Assembly: GCF_039908635.1 (NCBI RefSeq)
Contig: NZ_CP150918.1
Span: 5,348,001 to 5,412,000, forward strand
DNA from: Pseudomonas purpurea
GTDB lineage: Bacteria; Pseudomonadota; Gammaproteobacteria; Pseudomonadales; Pseudomonadaceae
DNA length: 64,000 nucleotides
Direction: 5' to 3'
In this document: positions 36,338 through 45,018 of the stretch, piece after piece
How positions within the stretch are numbered: position 1 is the first letter of the stretch
How the letters are laid out: the number at the start of each line of letters is the position of its first letter
Position numbers and translations under genes: made by a program
The notes under the pieces: generated by a model
The model's database searches: none
What the model was told of the DNA's origin: nothing
The model's input: the letters and a program-made list of their open reading frames with translations, nothing else

Positions 36338-38521
36338 ATGTCATCGACTCCACTTCGTCAGTCTCTGCGTCGCCTCTGGGCACTGGATAAATTCAGCTAT
36401 AGCGTGCGGGTGTTCATCGCCCTGACCGGCAGCATGGCGCTGTGCTGGTATCAGGATGAAATGGGCCTGTTGATCCCGTTGTTCCTGGGGATTATCGCCA
36501 GCGCCCTGGCCGAGACCGACGACAGTTGGCAGGGTCGCCTCAATGCGCTCGCCGTGACGCTGGTGTGTTTCAGCGTCGCCGCCTTCTCGGTCGAGTTGTT
36601 ATTCCCCTACCCGTACGTCTTCGTGTTCGCCCTGGCATTGGCCAGTTTCGGCCTGACCATGCTCGGTGCCTTGGGCGAACGGTATGGGGCGATTGCTTCA
36701 GCGACGCTGATCCTCTCGGTGTACACCATGATTGGCGTGGACCAGCGCGGTGGCGCGGTCACCGACCTCTGGCATGAACCGGTGCTGCTGGTGGCCGGCG
36801 CGGCCTGGTACGGCTTGCTCTCGGTACTCTGGCAGGCGTTGTTTTCCAACCAACCGGTGCAACAAAGCCTGGCGCGACTGTTCCGCGAGCTGGGTTTTTA
36901 CCTGAAACTCAAATCGTCATTGTTCGAACCGATCCGGCAGATGGACGTCGAGGCCCGTCGGCTGGAACTGGCGCAGCAGAATGGCCGGGTGGTCGCCGCG
37001 CTCAATGCGGCCAAGGAAATCATCCTGCACCGGGTCGGCAATGGCCGGCCGGGGTCGAAAGTCAGCCGCTACCTGAAGCTGTACTTCCTGGCGCAGGACA
37101 TCCACGAACGCGCCAGTTCCTCGCACTACCCTTACAACGCCTTGGCTGAAGCCTTCTTCCACAGCGACGTGCTGTTCCGCTGCCAACGCCTGCTGCGCCA
37201 GCAAGGCAAGGCCTGCCGGGCGCTGGCCGAGTCGATCCAGATGCGCCAGCCGTTCGTCTACGACGCCACGTTCGCCGAAGCCCTGAACGACCTGCACGCT
37301 TCCCTCGAACACCTGCGCATCCAGAGCAACCCGGCCTGGCGCGGGCTGCTGCGTTCGTTGCGTGCGCTGGCCGCAAACCTGGGCACCCTCGACCGGTTGC
37401 TCAGCGACGCCAGCAACCCCGACAACCTCGCCGACGCCACCGACAGCAGCCTGCTCGATCGCTCGCCGCGCAACCTCAAGGACGTCTGGAGCCGCTTGCG
37501 TACCCAGCTCACGCCGACCTCGTTGTTGTTCCGGCATGCCCTGCGCTTGCCCCTGGCGCTGACCATCGGCTACGGCATGGTGCATTTGATCCACCCGTCG
37601 CAAGGCTACTGGATCATCCTCACCACACTGTTCGTCTGCCAACCGAACTACGGCGCCACGCGGCGCAAACTCGGCCAGCGGATTGTCGGCACAGCGATTG
37701 GCCTGACGGTGGCGTGGGCGTTGTTCGACCTGTTCCCCAACCCGCTGGTGCAATCGTGTTTCGCCATCGCCGCCGGGGTGGTGTTCTTTATCAACCGCAC
37801 CACCCGCTACACCCTGGCCACGGCAGCAATCACCTTGATGGTGCTCTTCTGCTTCAACCAGGTGGGCGACGGTTACGGGCTGTTTCTGCCAAGGCTGTTC
37901 GACACCTTGCTCGGCAGTTTGATTGCGGGGCTCGCGGTGTTCCTGTTCCTGCCGGACTGGCAGGGCCGTCGGCTGAACAAAGTGCTGGCCAACACCCTGA
38001 CGTGCAACAGCATTTACCTGCGGCAAATCATGCTGCAATACGCGGCGGGTAAAAGTGATGACCTGGCTTATCGGCTGGCGCGACGCAATGCACACAACGC
38101 CGACGCCGCGTTGTCGACCACCCTGGCCAACATGCTCATGGAACCAGGGCATTTCCGTAAGGAGGCCGATGTCGGGTTCCGTTTCCTGGTGCTCTCCCAC
38201 ACCTTGCTCAGCTACTTGTCGGGCCTGGGCGCGCACCGCGAAACCCAGCTGCCGCCCGATGTGCGTGAACAGTTGATCGACGGTGCCGGGGTGAGTCTGG
38301 CGGCCAGCATCGACGAAATCGCCCAGGGGCTGGCGAGCAAACTGCCGATTGCGATTCAGAGCGACGAGGAAGAAGCGTTGGCCGCGACGCTGGAGCAGAT
38401 GCCCGATGAAATCGACGAAGGCCAGCGATTGGTGCAAACCCAACTGGCGCTGATCTGCCGACAGTTGGGACCGTTGCGGACCTTGGCGGCGCACCTCATT
38501 AAAGACACCAGCGAAGATTGA
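36338..38521 (+). CDS. yccS: YccS/YhfK-like FUSC family membrane protein
   Basis: A 727-residue inner-membrane protein of the YccS family (fusaric-acid-resistance-like fold). It has two blocks of about five to six helices (roughly residues 20-160 and 395-545) separated by a long cytoplasmic region, with a cytoplasmic C-terminal tail. The start ATG at 36338 follows GGAAGG. Some family members act as efflux components for aromatic acids, but YccS has no firm function. Single-gene unit followed by a REP element. Confidence 0.9.
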   Translation: MSSTPLRQSLRRLWALDKFSYSVRVFIALTGSMALCWYQDEMGLLIPLFLGIIASALAETDDSWQGRLNALAVTLVCFSVAAFSVELLFPYPYVFVFALALASFGLTMLGALGERYGAIASATLILSVYTMIGVDQRGGAVTDLWHEPVLLVAGAAWYGLLSVLWQALFSNQPVQQSLARLFRELGFYLKLKSSLFEPIRQMDVEARRLELAQQNGRVVAALNAAKEIILHRVGNGRPGSKVSRYLKLYFLAQDIHERASSSHYPYNALAEAFFHSDVLFRCQRLLRQQGKACRALAESIQMRQPFVYDATFAEALNDLHASLEHLRIQSNPAWRGLLRSLRALAANLGTLDRLLSDASNPDNLADATDSSLLDRSPRNLKDVWSRLRTQLTPTSLLFRHALRLPLALTIGYGMVHLIHPSQGYWIILTTLFVCQPNYGATRRKLGQRIVGTAIGLTVAWALFDLFPNPLVQSCFAIAAGVVFFINRTTRYTLATAAITLMVLFCFNQVGDGYGLFLPRLFDTLLGSLIAGLAVFLFLPDWQGRRLNKVLANTLTCNSIYLRQIMLQYAAGKSDDLAYRLARRNAHNADAALSTTLANMLMEPGHFRKEADVGFRFLVLSHTLLSYLSGLGAHRETQLPPDVREQLIDGAGVSLAASIDEIAQGLASKLPIAIQSDEEEALAATLEQMPDEIDEGQRLVQTQLALICRQLGPLRTLAAHLIKDTSED

Positions 38522-38538
38522 GGACACGCGCACACCCC

Positions 38539-38684
38539 TGTGGCGAGCGAGCTTGTTCGCGTTCGGGTGCGTAGCAGCCGTAAACCGGTAAATGGTTTTC
38601 TACCTGACACATTGAGTGGCTTGTATTGGGTCGCTTCGCAACCCAGCGGGACGGTGCGGCGTTCCGACAAGCTCCCTCGCCACA
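38539..38684. repeat. REP doublet with disrupted right arm
   Basis: TGTGGCGAGC-family inverted pair. The right arm reads AGCGGGA, then about 15 extra bases, then AAGCTCCCTCGCCACA, so its palindrome is interrupted, unlike other copies. Confidence 0.75.
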
Positions 38685-38694
38685 GCAGCAAACC

Positions 38695-39432
38695 TCACAT
38701 CCCATGCTGCTTCATCAATCGGTCATAGCTGCCGTCCGCCTTCATCTTGGCGATCTCGCGGTCGAAACCCGCGACGATTTGCGCATGCTCGGGGTTCTTC
38801 AGACTGACCAGGATGTGCAGGCTGTTTTCGCTCAAGGGCTTGGGCAGGAACTCCACTGCGTTGCGCACTTTGGATGATTCCCGGGCCAGGTAGTAACGGG
38901 CCACGTATTCGTCTTCGAGAGTCAGCTTCACGCGGTCGGCCGCCAGCATACGCACGGCCATGGCGAAGTTATGCACCGGCACTTTCTGCAACGCCGCATC
39001 GCCGTCGAACTCCGCCGAATAGGCGTAACCCCGCACCACCGCAATCGGGTACATGTGCAGTTGCTGCAACGTGTTGTACTCCAGCGGTGCATCTTTGCGC
39101 TTGATGAACCGTATGCGGTTCAGCAGGTACTCATTGGAGAACTGCCCCAATTGTGTGCGCGCCTTGTCGTACCAGGCATTAACCAGCACGTCATAGCGCC
39201 CCTCGCCCACACCCAGCAGTGCCCGTGCCCAAGGCACCTGCTCGAACTCGCTGGCATACCCCGCCCGCGCCAACGCGGTACTGACGATATCAGTGGCCAG
39301 CCCCCCGTTGACCAGCGTCGCGTCGGTGAACGGCGGCCAGGCATCGGCAACCAGACGCAATTTTTCCGCTGCAGCGCTCTGGGTCAGCAACAGCAATCCA
39401 ATCAAAGCACAGGCTCGATGCAATCGCGGCAT
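38695..39432 (-). CDS. Periplasmic solute-binding protein (SBP_bac_3 type)
   Basis: A 245-residue protein with a Sec signal peptide (MPRLHRACALIGLLLLTQSAAA) and a type-3 extracellular binding domain (EKLRLVADAWPPFTD...). It lacks nearby permease genes, so it may be an orphan receptor or a histidine-kinase-like sensor domain remnant rather than a full importer. The start ATG at 39432 has AAGGA. The ligand is unknown, although the family commonly binds amino acids. The 273-bp gap to elaA holds no recognised gene. Confidence 0.85.
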   Translation of the reverse strand: MPRLHRACALIGLLLLTQSAAAEKLRLVADAWPPFTDATLVNGGLATDIVSTALARAGYASEFEQVPWARALLGVGEGRYDVLVNAWYDKARTQLGQFSNEYLLNRIRFIKRKDAPLEYNTLQQLHMYPIAVVRGYAYSAEFDGDAALQKVPVHNFAMAVRMLAADRVKLTLEDEYVARYYLARESSKVRNAVEFLPKPLSENSLHILVSLKNPEHAQIVAGFDREIAKMKADGSYDRLMKQHGM

Positions 39433-39705
39433 GCTAAAAAATCCTTAGCGGGCGGGAAGCCCAGCGTGTTTTTAGCCAAAACTCAAAGGCCGGTATACCG
39501 ACAAACGGCCACAGGCCCGGCCCTAACATTAGCTCATTGAAGCCAGTGCACGGAGCTACCTCGCAGATTACACAAAGAAGACAATCTGGCGAGAAATGAA
39601 TGATGGCATTTTGGCCTTTATCACACATTGCGTCGCCAACGCAGGCAAGACATCCGACGGCAGGGCGCTTAGTATCGAAACCAGGCTTCTGACAGGACGA
39701 AAAGA

Positions 39706-40158
39706 ATGACAATCGATTGGGTCTGTAAACATCACAGCGATCTGGGCAAGGAACAGCTCTACGCCATTTTGCGCTTGCGTGCCGAAGTGTTCGTGGTCGA
39801 GCAGAAATGCACCTATCAAGACCTCGATGAACAGGACCTGGATGGCGATACCTGCCACTTGATGGGCTGGGACGGTGATCGGTTGGTCGCGTATCTGCGC
39901 CTGCTGGACCCGACCTCACAGGGCGGTGACGTGGTGATTGGCCGGGTCATCGTCGCCCCGCCAGCGCGGGGCACCGGGCTGGGCCACGAGTTGCTGAGCC
40001 AGGGCCTGAAGCAGGCCGAAAAACACTGGCCGGAAATCTCGATCTATCTGTCCGCCCAGGCGCATTTGCAGGCGTACTACGCACGGTACGGTTTTGTGGT
40101 GGCGGGCGAAGAATACCTGGAGGACGATATTCCGCACATCGGTATGCGCCGGGCTTAA
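39706..40158 (+). CDS. elaA: ElaA-like GNAT acetyltransferase
   Basis: A 150-residue GNAT-fold protein of the ElaA family. It starts MTIDWVCKHHSDLGKEQLYAILRLRAEVFVVEQKC and has the acetyl-CoA loop VIVAPPARGTGLGHELL (R/Q-x-x-G-x-G type). Cytoplasmic; substrate unknown. ATG at 39706 after GGACGAAAAG. A repeat element follows. Confidence 0.92.
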   Translation: MTIDWVCKHHSDLGKEQLYAILRLRAEVFVVEQKCTYQDLDEQDLDGDTCHLMGWDGDRLVAYLRLLDPTSQGGDVVIGRVIVAPPARGTGLGHELLSQGLKQAEKHWPEISIYLSAQAHLQAYYARYGFVVAGEEYLEDDIPHIGMRRA

Positions 40159-40183
40159 GAGTTACGACAGACTCTGGAATCAC

Positions 40184-40238
40184 CCTCACCCTCTCCCCTC
40201 TGGGGCGGTCCGACGTTTCGGGAGGGTTGGGGTGAGGG
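40184..40238. repeat. CCCTCACC dispersed inverted repeat
   Basis: Imperfect inverted repeat beginning CCCTCACCCTCTCCCC and ending GGGTTGGGGTGAGGG with a central CGGTCCGACG, downstream of elaA. It resembles the shorter palindrome at 3.7 kb. Confidence 0.6.
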
Positions 40239-40262
40239 GTCGGTCTAAAGCGAACCCAGCCG

Positions 40263-40559
40263 TCAGGGATACTCAAGCACCGCTTTGATCTGCCGAAGAT
40301 TGCGCTCGATCCATCCCCGGTCAATGGCCCCCCACTCGCGAATCCGATAACGGCCTGCATGATTGCGCGCACCGCCTTGCTGCTCGAACTCGCAGACAAT
40401 GTCCAGATCCGCCAATGCCGCAATGGTGTCCTGGGCCGTGCGCCGGGGCATGCCGGTCACTTCGGTCAACGCCGGGACACTGCTGGCCAGCCCGCTGTCG
40501 ATCAGGTACGCCACGTACAACCGGCGGTAAAAGCTGCTTTTGGTCTTGCTCACGTCCAT
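40263..40559 (-). CDS. Small winged-helix DNA-binding protein
   Basis: A 98-residue protein with a MarR/DprA-like winged helix (SSVPALTEVTGMPRRTAQDTIAALADLDIVCEF, about residues 26-58) and no other domain. The start ATG at 40559 was chosen because MDVSKTKSSFYRRLYVAYLIDSG is conserved-looking; the longer frame has no ribosome site. It lies 23 bp downstream of the YgjP-like metalloprotease gene and is probably cotranscribed. The regulator target is unknown. Confidence 0.82.
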   Translation of the reverse strand: MDVSKTKSSFYRRLYVAYLIDSGLASSVPALTEVTGMPRRTAQDTIAALADLDIVCEFEQQGGARNHAGRYRIREWGAIDRGWIERNLRQIKAVLEYP

Positions 40560-40582
40560 CCACACACTCCTTGTTGCAAGGC

Positions 40583-41074
40583 TTACTGCATATCCCGCCA
40601 GGTCAGGTACACCCGCAGATCGAACTCCACCTGGTGATACCCCGGCAACATGTGTTCGCACAACTTGTAGAACGCCTTGTTGTGATCCGACTCTTTGAAA
40701 TGCGCCAACTCATGCACCACGATCATTTTCAGAAACTCGGGCGCCGCGTCCTTGAACAATGACGCGATGCGAATTTCTTTCTTGGCCTTGAGCTTGCCAC
40801 CCTGCACCCGGGATATCGCAGTGTGCAGGCCCAATGCGCGGTGGGTCAGGTCGAGGCGGTTATCGAACAGCACCTTGTCGATGGCCGGCGCATTGCGCAA
40901 ATACTCCTGCTTGAGTTCCAGTGCGTAGCTGTACAGCGCCTTGTCGCTCTGCACCGCATGTTTCTCTGGATAACGTTGAGTGAGGTAAGCACCCAGCCGA
41001 TCTTGAGCAATCAGCTGCTGAACCTGCTCTTGCAATGCGGGGGGATAAGCCTGGAGGTATTTGAGCACGGTCAT
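40583..41074 (-). CDS. YgjP-like (DUF45) metallopeptidase
   Basis: A 163-residue protein carrying VVHELAHFKESDHNKAFYKLCEHMLP. HELAH is the HExxH zinc motif, and a downstream histidine supplies the third ligand. It resembles YgjP/M48-related DUF45 zinc proteases of about 160 residues. No signal peptide or membrane helix. Start ATG at 41074. Followed by the winged-helix gene at 40263, with which it probably forms a two-gene operon. Substrate unknown. Confidence 0.87.
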   Translation of the reverse strand: MTVLKYLQAYPPALQEQVQQLIAQDRLGAYLTQRYPEKHAVQSDKALYSYALELKQEYLRNAPAIDKVLFDNRLDLTHRALGLHTAISRVQGGKLKAKKEIRIASLFKDAAPEFLKMIVVHELAHFKESDHNKAFYKLCEHMLPGYHQVEFDLRVYLTWRDMQ

Positions 41075-41116
41075 GGGGCGGCGGCAGAGTCACGAAAGGT
41101 CGCCAGTGTAACGAAT

Positions 41117-43240
41117 TCAGGTTCCCAGCGCGCTCCAGTCGAAAGGCTGCACAAACTGGCCGGCGTCCTCGGCCATCAGCGGTCGCGCCACCAGGAAGCC
41201 TTGCACGTACTCGCAACCGTTGGCCTGCAACCACTGATACTGCGCAGGCGTCTCCACCCCTTCGGCGATCACCAGCACGCCGAATTCCTTGCACAGATCG
41301 ATCACGCTACGGGCGATCGCCGCATCCCGTGGCGACTCCAGCAACCGGGCGATCAGGTGCCGGTCCAGTTTGAGGGTGTCGAACTCAAGATCGCGCAAAT
41401 ACGCCAACGAACACGGCCCGGAGCCAAAATCGTCCAGCGCCACTCGCACCCCTAGGTTGCGCAGCAAACGCAGTTGTTTGCGGGACTCATCGAGGTTCTG
41501 CATCAGGGCGTCTTCGGTGATCTCGACCTCAAGCTGACGTGGCTGCAACGCGTGGCGCTCCAGCACCTGGCGCAACTCCGTCACCAGGTTCGGCATGCCG
41601 AACTGGGTGCTGCTCAAGCTCACGCCCAGCACCAGGTCATCGGCGAACACGCCCTCCCAGGCTTTTCGCTGGCCCGCACCGCGATGGTAAATCCAGCTGC
41701 CCAGGCGGCTGATCAGCCGCACCTCTTCCAGCAACGGTAAAAACAGCCCCGGCGGCACATCGCCCACACTGGGATGCTGCCAGCGCAACAGCGCTTCAAA
41801 CCCGCGCAGACGGCCGTCGGCAATCGACACCTGAGGTTGATACACGAGGTTGAAATCCTTGTTTTCAATGGCCGTGCGCACGCTCTCTTCGAGCATCAGG
41901 CGCGAACGGGCACGGCCATTCATTTCATGATCGTAAAAGCGATACTGCTGACGCCCCGCTCGCTTGGCTTCATACATGGCGATGTCGGATGCGCGCAGCA
42001 ATCCGTCGAGGTTGGAACCGCAATCGGGATAGGTGGCAATGCCGATGCTGGCGCCCAGCACCACGTCCATGCCTTCGATCTGCTGACAGATCGACAACCG
42101 CTCGATGAGCTTCTCGGCAATCTTGGCCGCCTGCTCTGCAAACTCCAGGTCCAGCAACGCGGTGAACTCGTCGCCGCCCATTCGCGCCAGGATATCGAAG
42201 GGCCGCAAACAGGCTTTCAGCTGTTCGGAAACCCAACGCAACACACGGTCACCCGCGTCGTGCCCGAGTGAATCATTGACCCGTTTGAAGCCGTCCAGGT
42301 CCAGGTAAAGCAGCACCCATGAACTGTCCGTACGTTCGCCGCGCAACAGCAGGTTTTCGACGGTCTGGTAAAACCCGCGCCGGTTGAGCAGCCCGGTCAA
42401 CGGGTCAGTAACGGCCTGGAACTCCAGTTGCTGGTGCAAGTGGCGCACCACCGACATGTCCAGCACGGTCACCACCATGGCCTTTTGTTCAGGGGGCAGC
42501 GGCGCACAGGACAACGCCACGGGCACTTGTTGGCCGGGGGCCGTGCGCAGCAGCGCGTCATGCACGCGCCAGGTTTCACCGCGGCGGTAACTGGCGTTGA
42601 TCGGCGAATCGCTCCACTGGGGAATATGGGGTTTTTGCAGGAACTCCAGAAACGGCGCGCCTTGCAGCTCTGCGACCGGCGCATTGAGCAGGCGCGACAT
42701 GGCCGGGTTGGCGAACCGTATCACCCCGTCCTCGCCCACCACCAGAATGCCTTCGGCGGCGTTATCCAGCACCGAGGCATTAAAGGCCCGCGCCACTTCC
42801 AGGTCATGGCTCAGGCGTTGCAGTGCCCGACGATTGCGCTGGTGCTCAAGCAGCGCCTGGACTTTGGGTTTGAGGATTTGCGGGTCGAAGGGTTTGAACA
42901 GGTAATCCACCGCGCCACTGGCATAGCCCTTGATCACGGCATCCTGGGACTGCTCGTTGGCGGTCAGGAAGATGATCGGGGTGAGGCGGGTCCGCTGGCT
43001 GCCGCGCATCAGGCGGGCGACTTCAAAACCATCCATGCCGGGCATCTGCACATCCAGCAGTACCAGGTCGACTTCGTGTTCAAGCAACAGGCTCAGTGCC
43101 TCGATCCCCGAGGCGGCGGTCATCACCTGCCAGTCCTGGCGCTGTAACAAGGCGCGCATGCTGAGCAGGTTTTCGGGGTAATCATCGACGATCAATAGGA
43201 CTGAGCTGCCTTCACCTGGCTTCGGTTGCGCGCATTCCAT
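41117..43240 (-). CDS. REC-PAS-GGDEF-EAL response regulator (c-di-GMP turnover)
   Basis: A 707-residue cytoplasmic protein. Residues about 12-130 form a receiver domain (VLLIVDDYPENL, phospho-aspartate in LVLLDVQMPGMDG), followed by a PAS domain (about 155-260), a GGDEF domain with intact RMGGDEFTAL and an EAL domain starting FEALLRWQHP with further conserved acidic residues. Both catalytic signatures are intact, so it could make or break c-di-GMP. No cognate kinase gene adjoins. Divergent from the alginate lyase gene, sharing a 323-bp gap. Confidence 0.93.
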   Translation of the reverse strand: MECAQPKPGEGSSVLLIVDDYPENLLSMRALLQRQDWQVMTAASGIEALSLLLEHEVDLVLLDVQMPGMDGFEVARLMRGSQRTRLTPIIFLTANEQSQDAVIKGYASGAVDYLFKPFDPQILKPKVQALLEHQRNRRALQRLSHDLEVARAFNASVLDNAAEGILVVGEDGVIRFANPAMSRLLNAPVAELQGAPFLEFLQKPHIPQWSDSPINASYRRGETWRVHDALLRTAPGQQVPVALSCAPLPPEQKAMVVTVLDMSVVRHLHQQLEFQAVTDPLTGLLNRRGFYQTVENLLLRGERTDSSWVLLYLDLDGFKRVNDSLGHDAGDRVLRWVSEQLKACLRPFDILARMGGDEFTALLDLEFAEQAAKIAEKLIERLSICQQIEGMDVVLGASIGIATYPDCGSNLDGLLRASDIAMYEAKRAGRQQYRFYDHEMNGRARSRLMLEESVRTAIENKDFNLVYQPQVSIADGRLRGFEALLRWQHPSVGDVPPGLFLPLLEEVRLISRLGSWIYHRGAGQRKAWEGVFADDLVLGVSLSSTQFGMPNLVTELRQVLERHALQPRQLEVEITEDALMQNLDESRKQLRLLRNLGVRVALDDFGSGPCSLAYLRDLEFDTLKLDRHLIARLLESPRDAAIARSVIDLCKEFGVLVIAEGVETPAQYQWLQANGCEYVQGFLVARPLMAEDAGQFVQPFDWSALGT

Positions 43241-43433
43241 GCTGCTTCTCTTGTCGGGAACGTCAGGCCGGCTGCCGTGAAAAACCGGACAATTACTGAG
43301 TCATCACTCTAGACCCGGTTCTGCGAAAGCAGTAGGTATCAGGACGCCATCACCCGGCCAAAGCCATGGTCAACCGACTAACGGTCGCTCACCAAACCCC
43401 ATGAAACCGGGAAGGATGGCAATTCGACAGAAG

Positions 43434-43467
43434 GTTGACGCCAGCCGTCCGCCGGACGGGCGTTAAC
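43434..43467. promoter_or_regulatory. Imperfect dyad in the regulator/alginate-lyase gap
   Basis: GTTGACGCC and GGCGTTAAC arms enclose an inner CCGTCC-GCC-GGACGG hairpin. It lies about 97 bp upstream of the alginate lyase start within the 43241-43563 gap, which holds no gene. It is a candidate operator or transcript hairpin. Confidence 0.35.
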
Positions 43468-43563
43468 AAGGGCACCTTCTACGCTTATAAAGACCGCCCT
43501 CTAAGGTGCGAGCTAAAGCCTCGGGCGTTCCTCGCACGGTAAAAACTCGCGGAAGGTTTGAAC

Positions 43564-44235
43564 ATGATCGATCTGGCAACCTGGAACCTGAGCGTTCCCG
43601 TCGGCAGCCCACCTGCAACCATCGACACCCCAAAACTGGTGAGTGGCTTCAAGGATCAGTACTTCCATTCCGATACCGGCACGTTGTTTTTCTGGTCCCC
43701 GGTGACTGGCTCACGTACCGAAAATGCGATTTACCCGCGCAGCGAATTGCGCGAGACCTACAGCAACGGCACCCTGCGCAACTGGCTCTACCCCGAAGCC
43801 GATAACTTGTTGCGCGCGACCCTGACGGTGAACCAGGTGCCAAGTTCGGGCAAGATCGTCATCGGCCAGATCCATGCCTATAACAGTCAAAAACCGCTGG
43901 TGAAGGTCGAGTACCAGTACAAGACCAGCACGCTGACCGGCAACATCGTCGCCAAGGTGCGCATGCGCCCGGATGACGAAGAAGGCCGGGTGATCACCAT
44001 CGCCACCGGGGTAAAACTGGACCAGAGCTTTTCCTACCTGATCCACCTCAGCCCCGGCGGAGCCTTGGGTATCAGCGCCGCGGGCTACCAGTGGGACACG
44101 AAGATCAGCGCCACCTGGCGCGACAAACCGCTGTACTTCAAGGCTGGGGTGTATGTGCAGGACAACACCGGATACACCAGCGAGGGCGGCAAGGTGACGT
44201 TCAGCAAGCTGGACATCGATCACGACAAACCCTGA
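43564..44235 (+). CDS. Polysaccharide lyase family 7 (alginate lyase)
   Basis: A 223-residue beta-jelly-roll enzyme with all three PL7 signatures: RSELRE (about residues 60-65), IGQIH (101-105) and YFKAGVYVQ (about 196-204), which form the alginate-binding cleft. It beta-eliminates alginate, most likely preferring M or G blocks that cannot be predicted here. No signal peptide is visible (MIDLATWNLSVPVG...), so it is either cytoplasmic or exported by a non-Sec route. Start at 43564 after GGAAGG. Divergent from a c-di-GMP regulator. Confidence 0.92.
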   Translation: MIDLATWNLSVPVGSPPATIDTPKLVSGFKDQYFHSDTGTLFFWSPVTGSRTENAIYPRSELRETYSNGTLRNWLYPEADNLLRATLTVNQVPSSGKIVIGQIHAYNSQKPLVKVEYQYKTSTLTGNIVAKVRMRPDDEEGRVITIATGVKLDQSFSYLIHLSPGGALGISAAGYQWDTKISATWRDKPLYFKAGVYVQDNTGYTSEGGKVTFSKLDIDHDKP

Positions 44236-44280
44236 AGACCTGATCGCTCTCACTGTGAGGCGCTCGGGCATTCATCCTGT

Positions 44281-44335
44281 GACGCTCTGCGTCACATCAG
44301 CGAAGGGAGCGGCACTCCCACGCAGAGCGTGGGAG
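44281..44335. repeat. Two hairpins after the alginate lyase gene
   Basis: GACGC-TCT-GCGTC (44281-44293) is followed by CTCCCACGC-AGA-GCGTGGGAG (44315-44335). The second resembles a dispersed pseudomonad palindrome. Together they could end the alginate lyase transcript. Confidence 0.55.
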
Positions 44336-44366
44336 CGATCCACACCTTTACATCTTCGAACCGACG

Positions 44367-44741
44367 TCAGGGGGTCAGCGTGAAGGTTGAGTCCAAGACT
44401 TCGAATGGATTCGGAGTGTTATTGGGACTGGAAATTACAGTCACTTTCAGACCGACTCGTTGGGTCTCGCTGAAACCAATCTGCGTAGTGTAGGTGGTCC
44501 CCGAGCCCCCAGGCAAAAGTTGCCCCAAACTTGTAGACCTCCCTGACCAGCTCAGAAGAACAGTGCCACCCACTGCCGACTTTAGTTTTAAAGTCATATT
44601 AACTATGCAGTAACCATATCGATCCCAATTTCTTTCAAACGCCATTACAGGAGCCAACGAGCCCTCCCGACTGCCAGAACTGAATGAGGCTTCCTGTGCC
44701 TGAGTCTCGCCTTCCCCGCGTGCATCTTCTGTCATTGACAT
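44367..44741 (-). CDS. Orphan hypothetical protein in AT-rich DNA
   Basis: A 124-residue protein starting MSMTEDARGEGETQAQEASFSS (ATG at 44741, AAGGA about 7 bp upstream; a longer frame is possible). The acidic, low-complexity N terminus is followed by a strand-rich C-terminal part (YGYCIVNMTLKLKSAVGG..., FTLTP end) that looks like a small beta-sandwich. No signal peptide. I do not recognise it. Codon use and AT-rich surroundings (44.8-44.95 kb) differ from neighbours and suggest transfer. Confidence 0.6.
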   Translation of the reverse strand: MSMTEDARGEGETQAQEASFSSGSREGSLAPVMAFERNWDRYGYCIVNMTLKLKSAVGGTVLLSWSGRSTSLGQLLPGGSGTTYTTQIGFSETQRVGLKVTVISSPNNTPNPFEVLDSTFTLTP

Positions 44742-44967
44742 AGCCGCTATCCTTTCGATCAACGATATTAGGGGAGCTGACTTGATTATCTGGCCACCCA
44801 CTCTTTTGCATTACGCGTCGAATAGTAGGTCGTCACTGATCGGGGGCCAACTGTCAGAAATAACAGTCTTTAATACAACTTCGGACTACCTGGGCAGCAT
44901 ATTCACAAGAAAAAATATAAGGCGCACATAAGCAGTCACGAACGGCCAGGTTCAATGACAGCGCCCA

Positions 44968-44993
44968 CAAAAAACCCGCCTCTGGCGGGTTCT
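44968..44993 (-). terminator. Rho-independent terminator of fba
   Basis: Stem AACCCGCC-TCT-GGCGGGTT with a run of A on the plus-strand left side, which is a U tract for minus-strand transcripts. It lies 25 bp after the fba stop codon. Confidence 0.88.
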
Positions 44994-45018
44994 TGTTAAC
45001 GCGATCAAACACTCAGGC

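Noticed and set aside
43558..43563. TTG start for the alginate lyase two codons upstream
   Set aside because: It leaves only one base after GGAAGG; the ATG at 43564 has the proper spacing.
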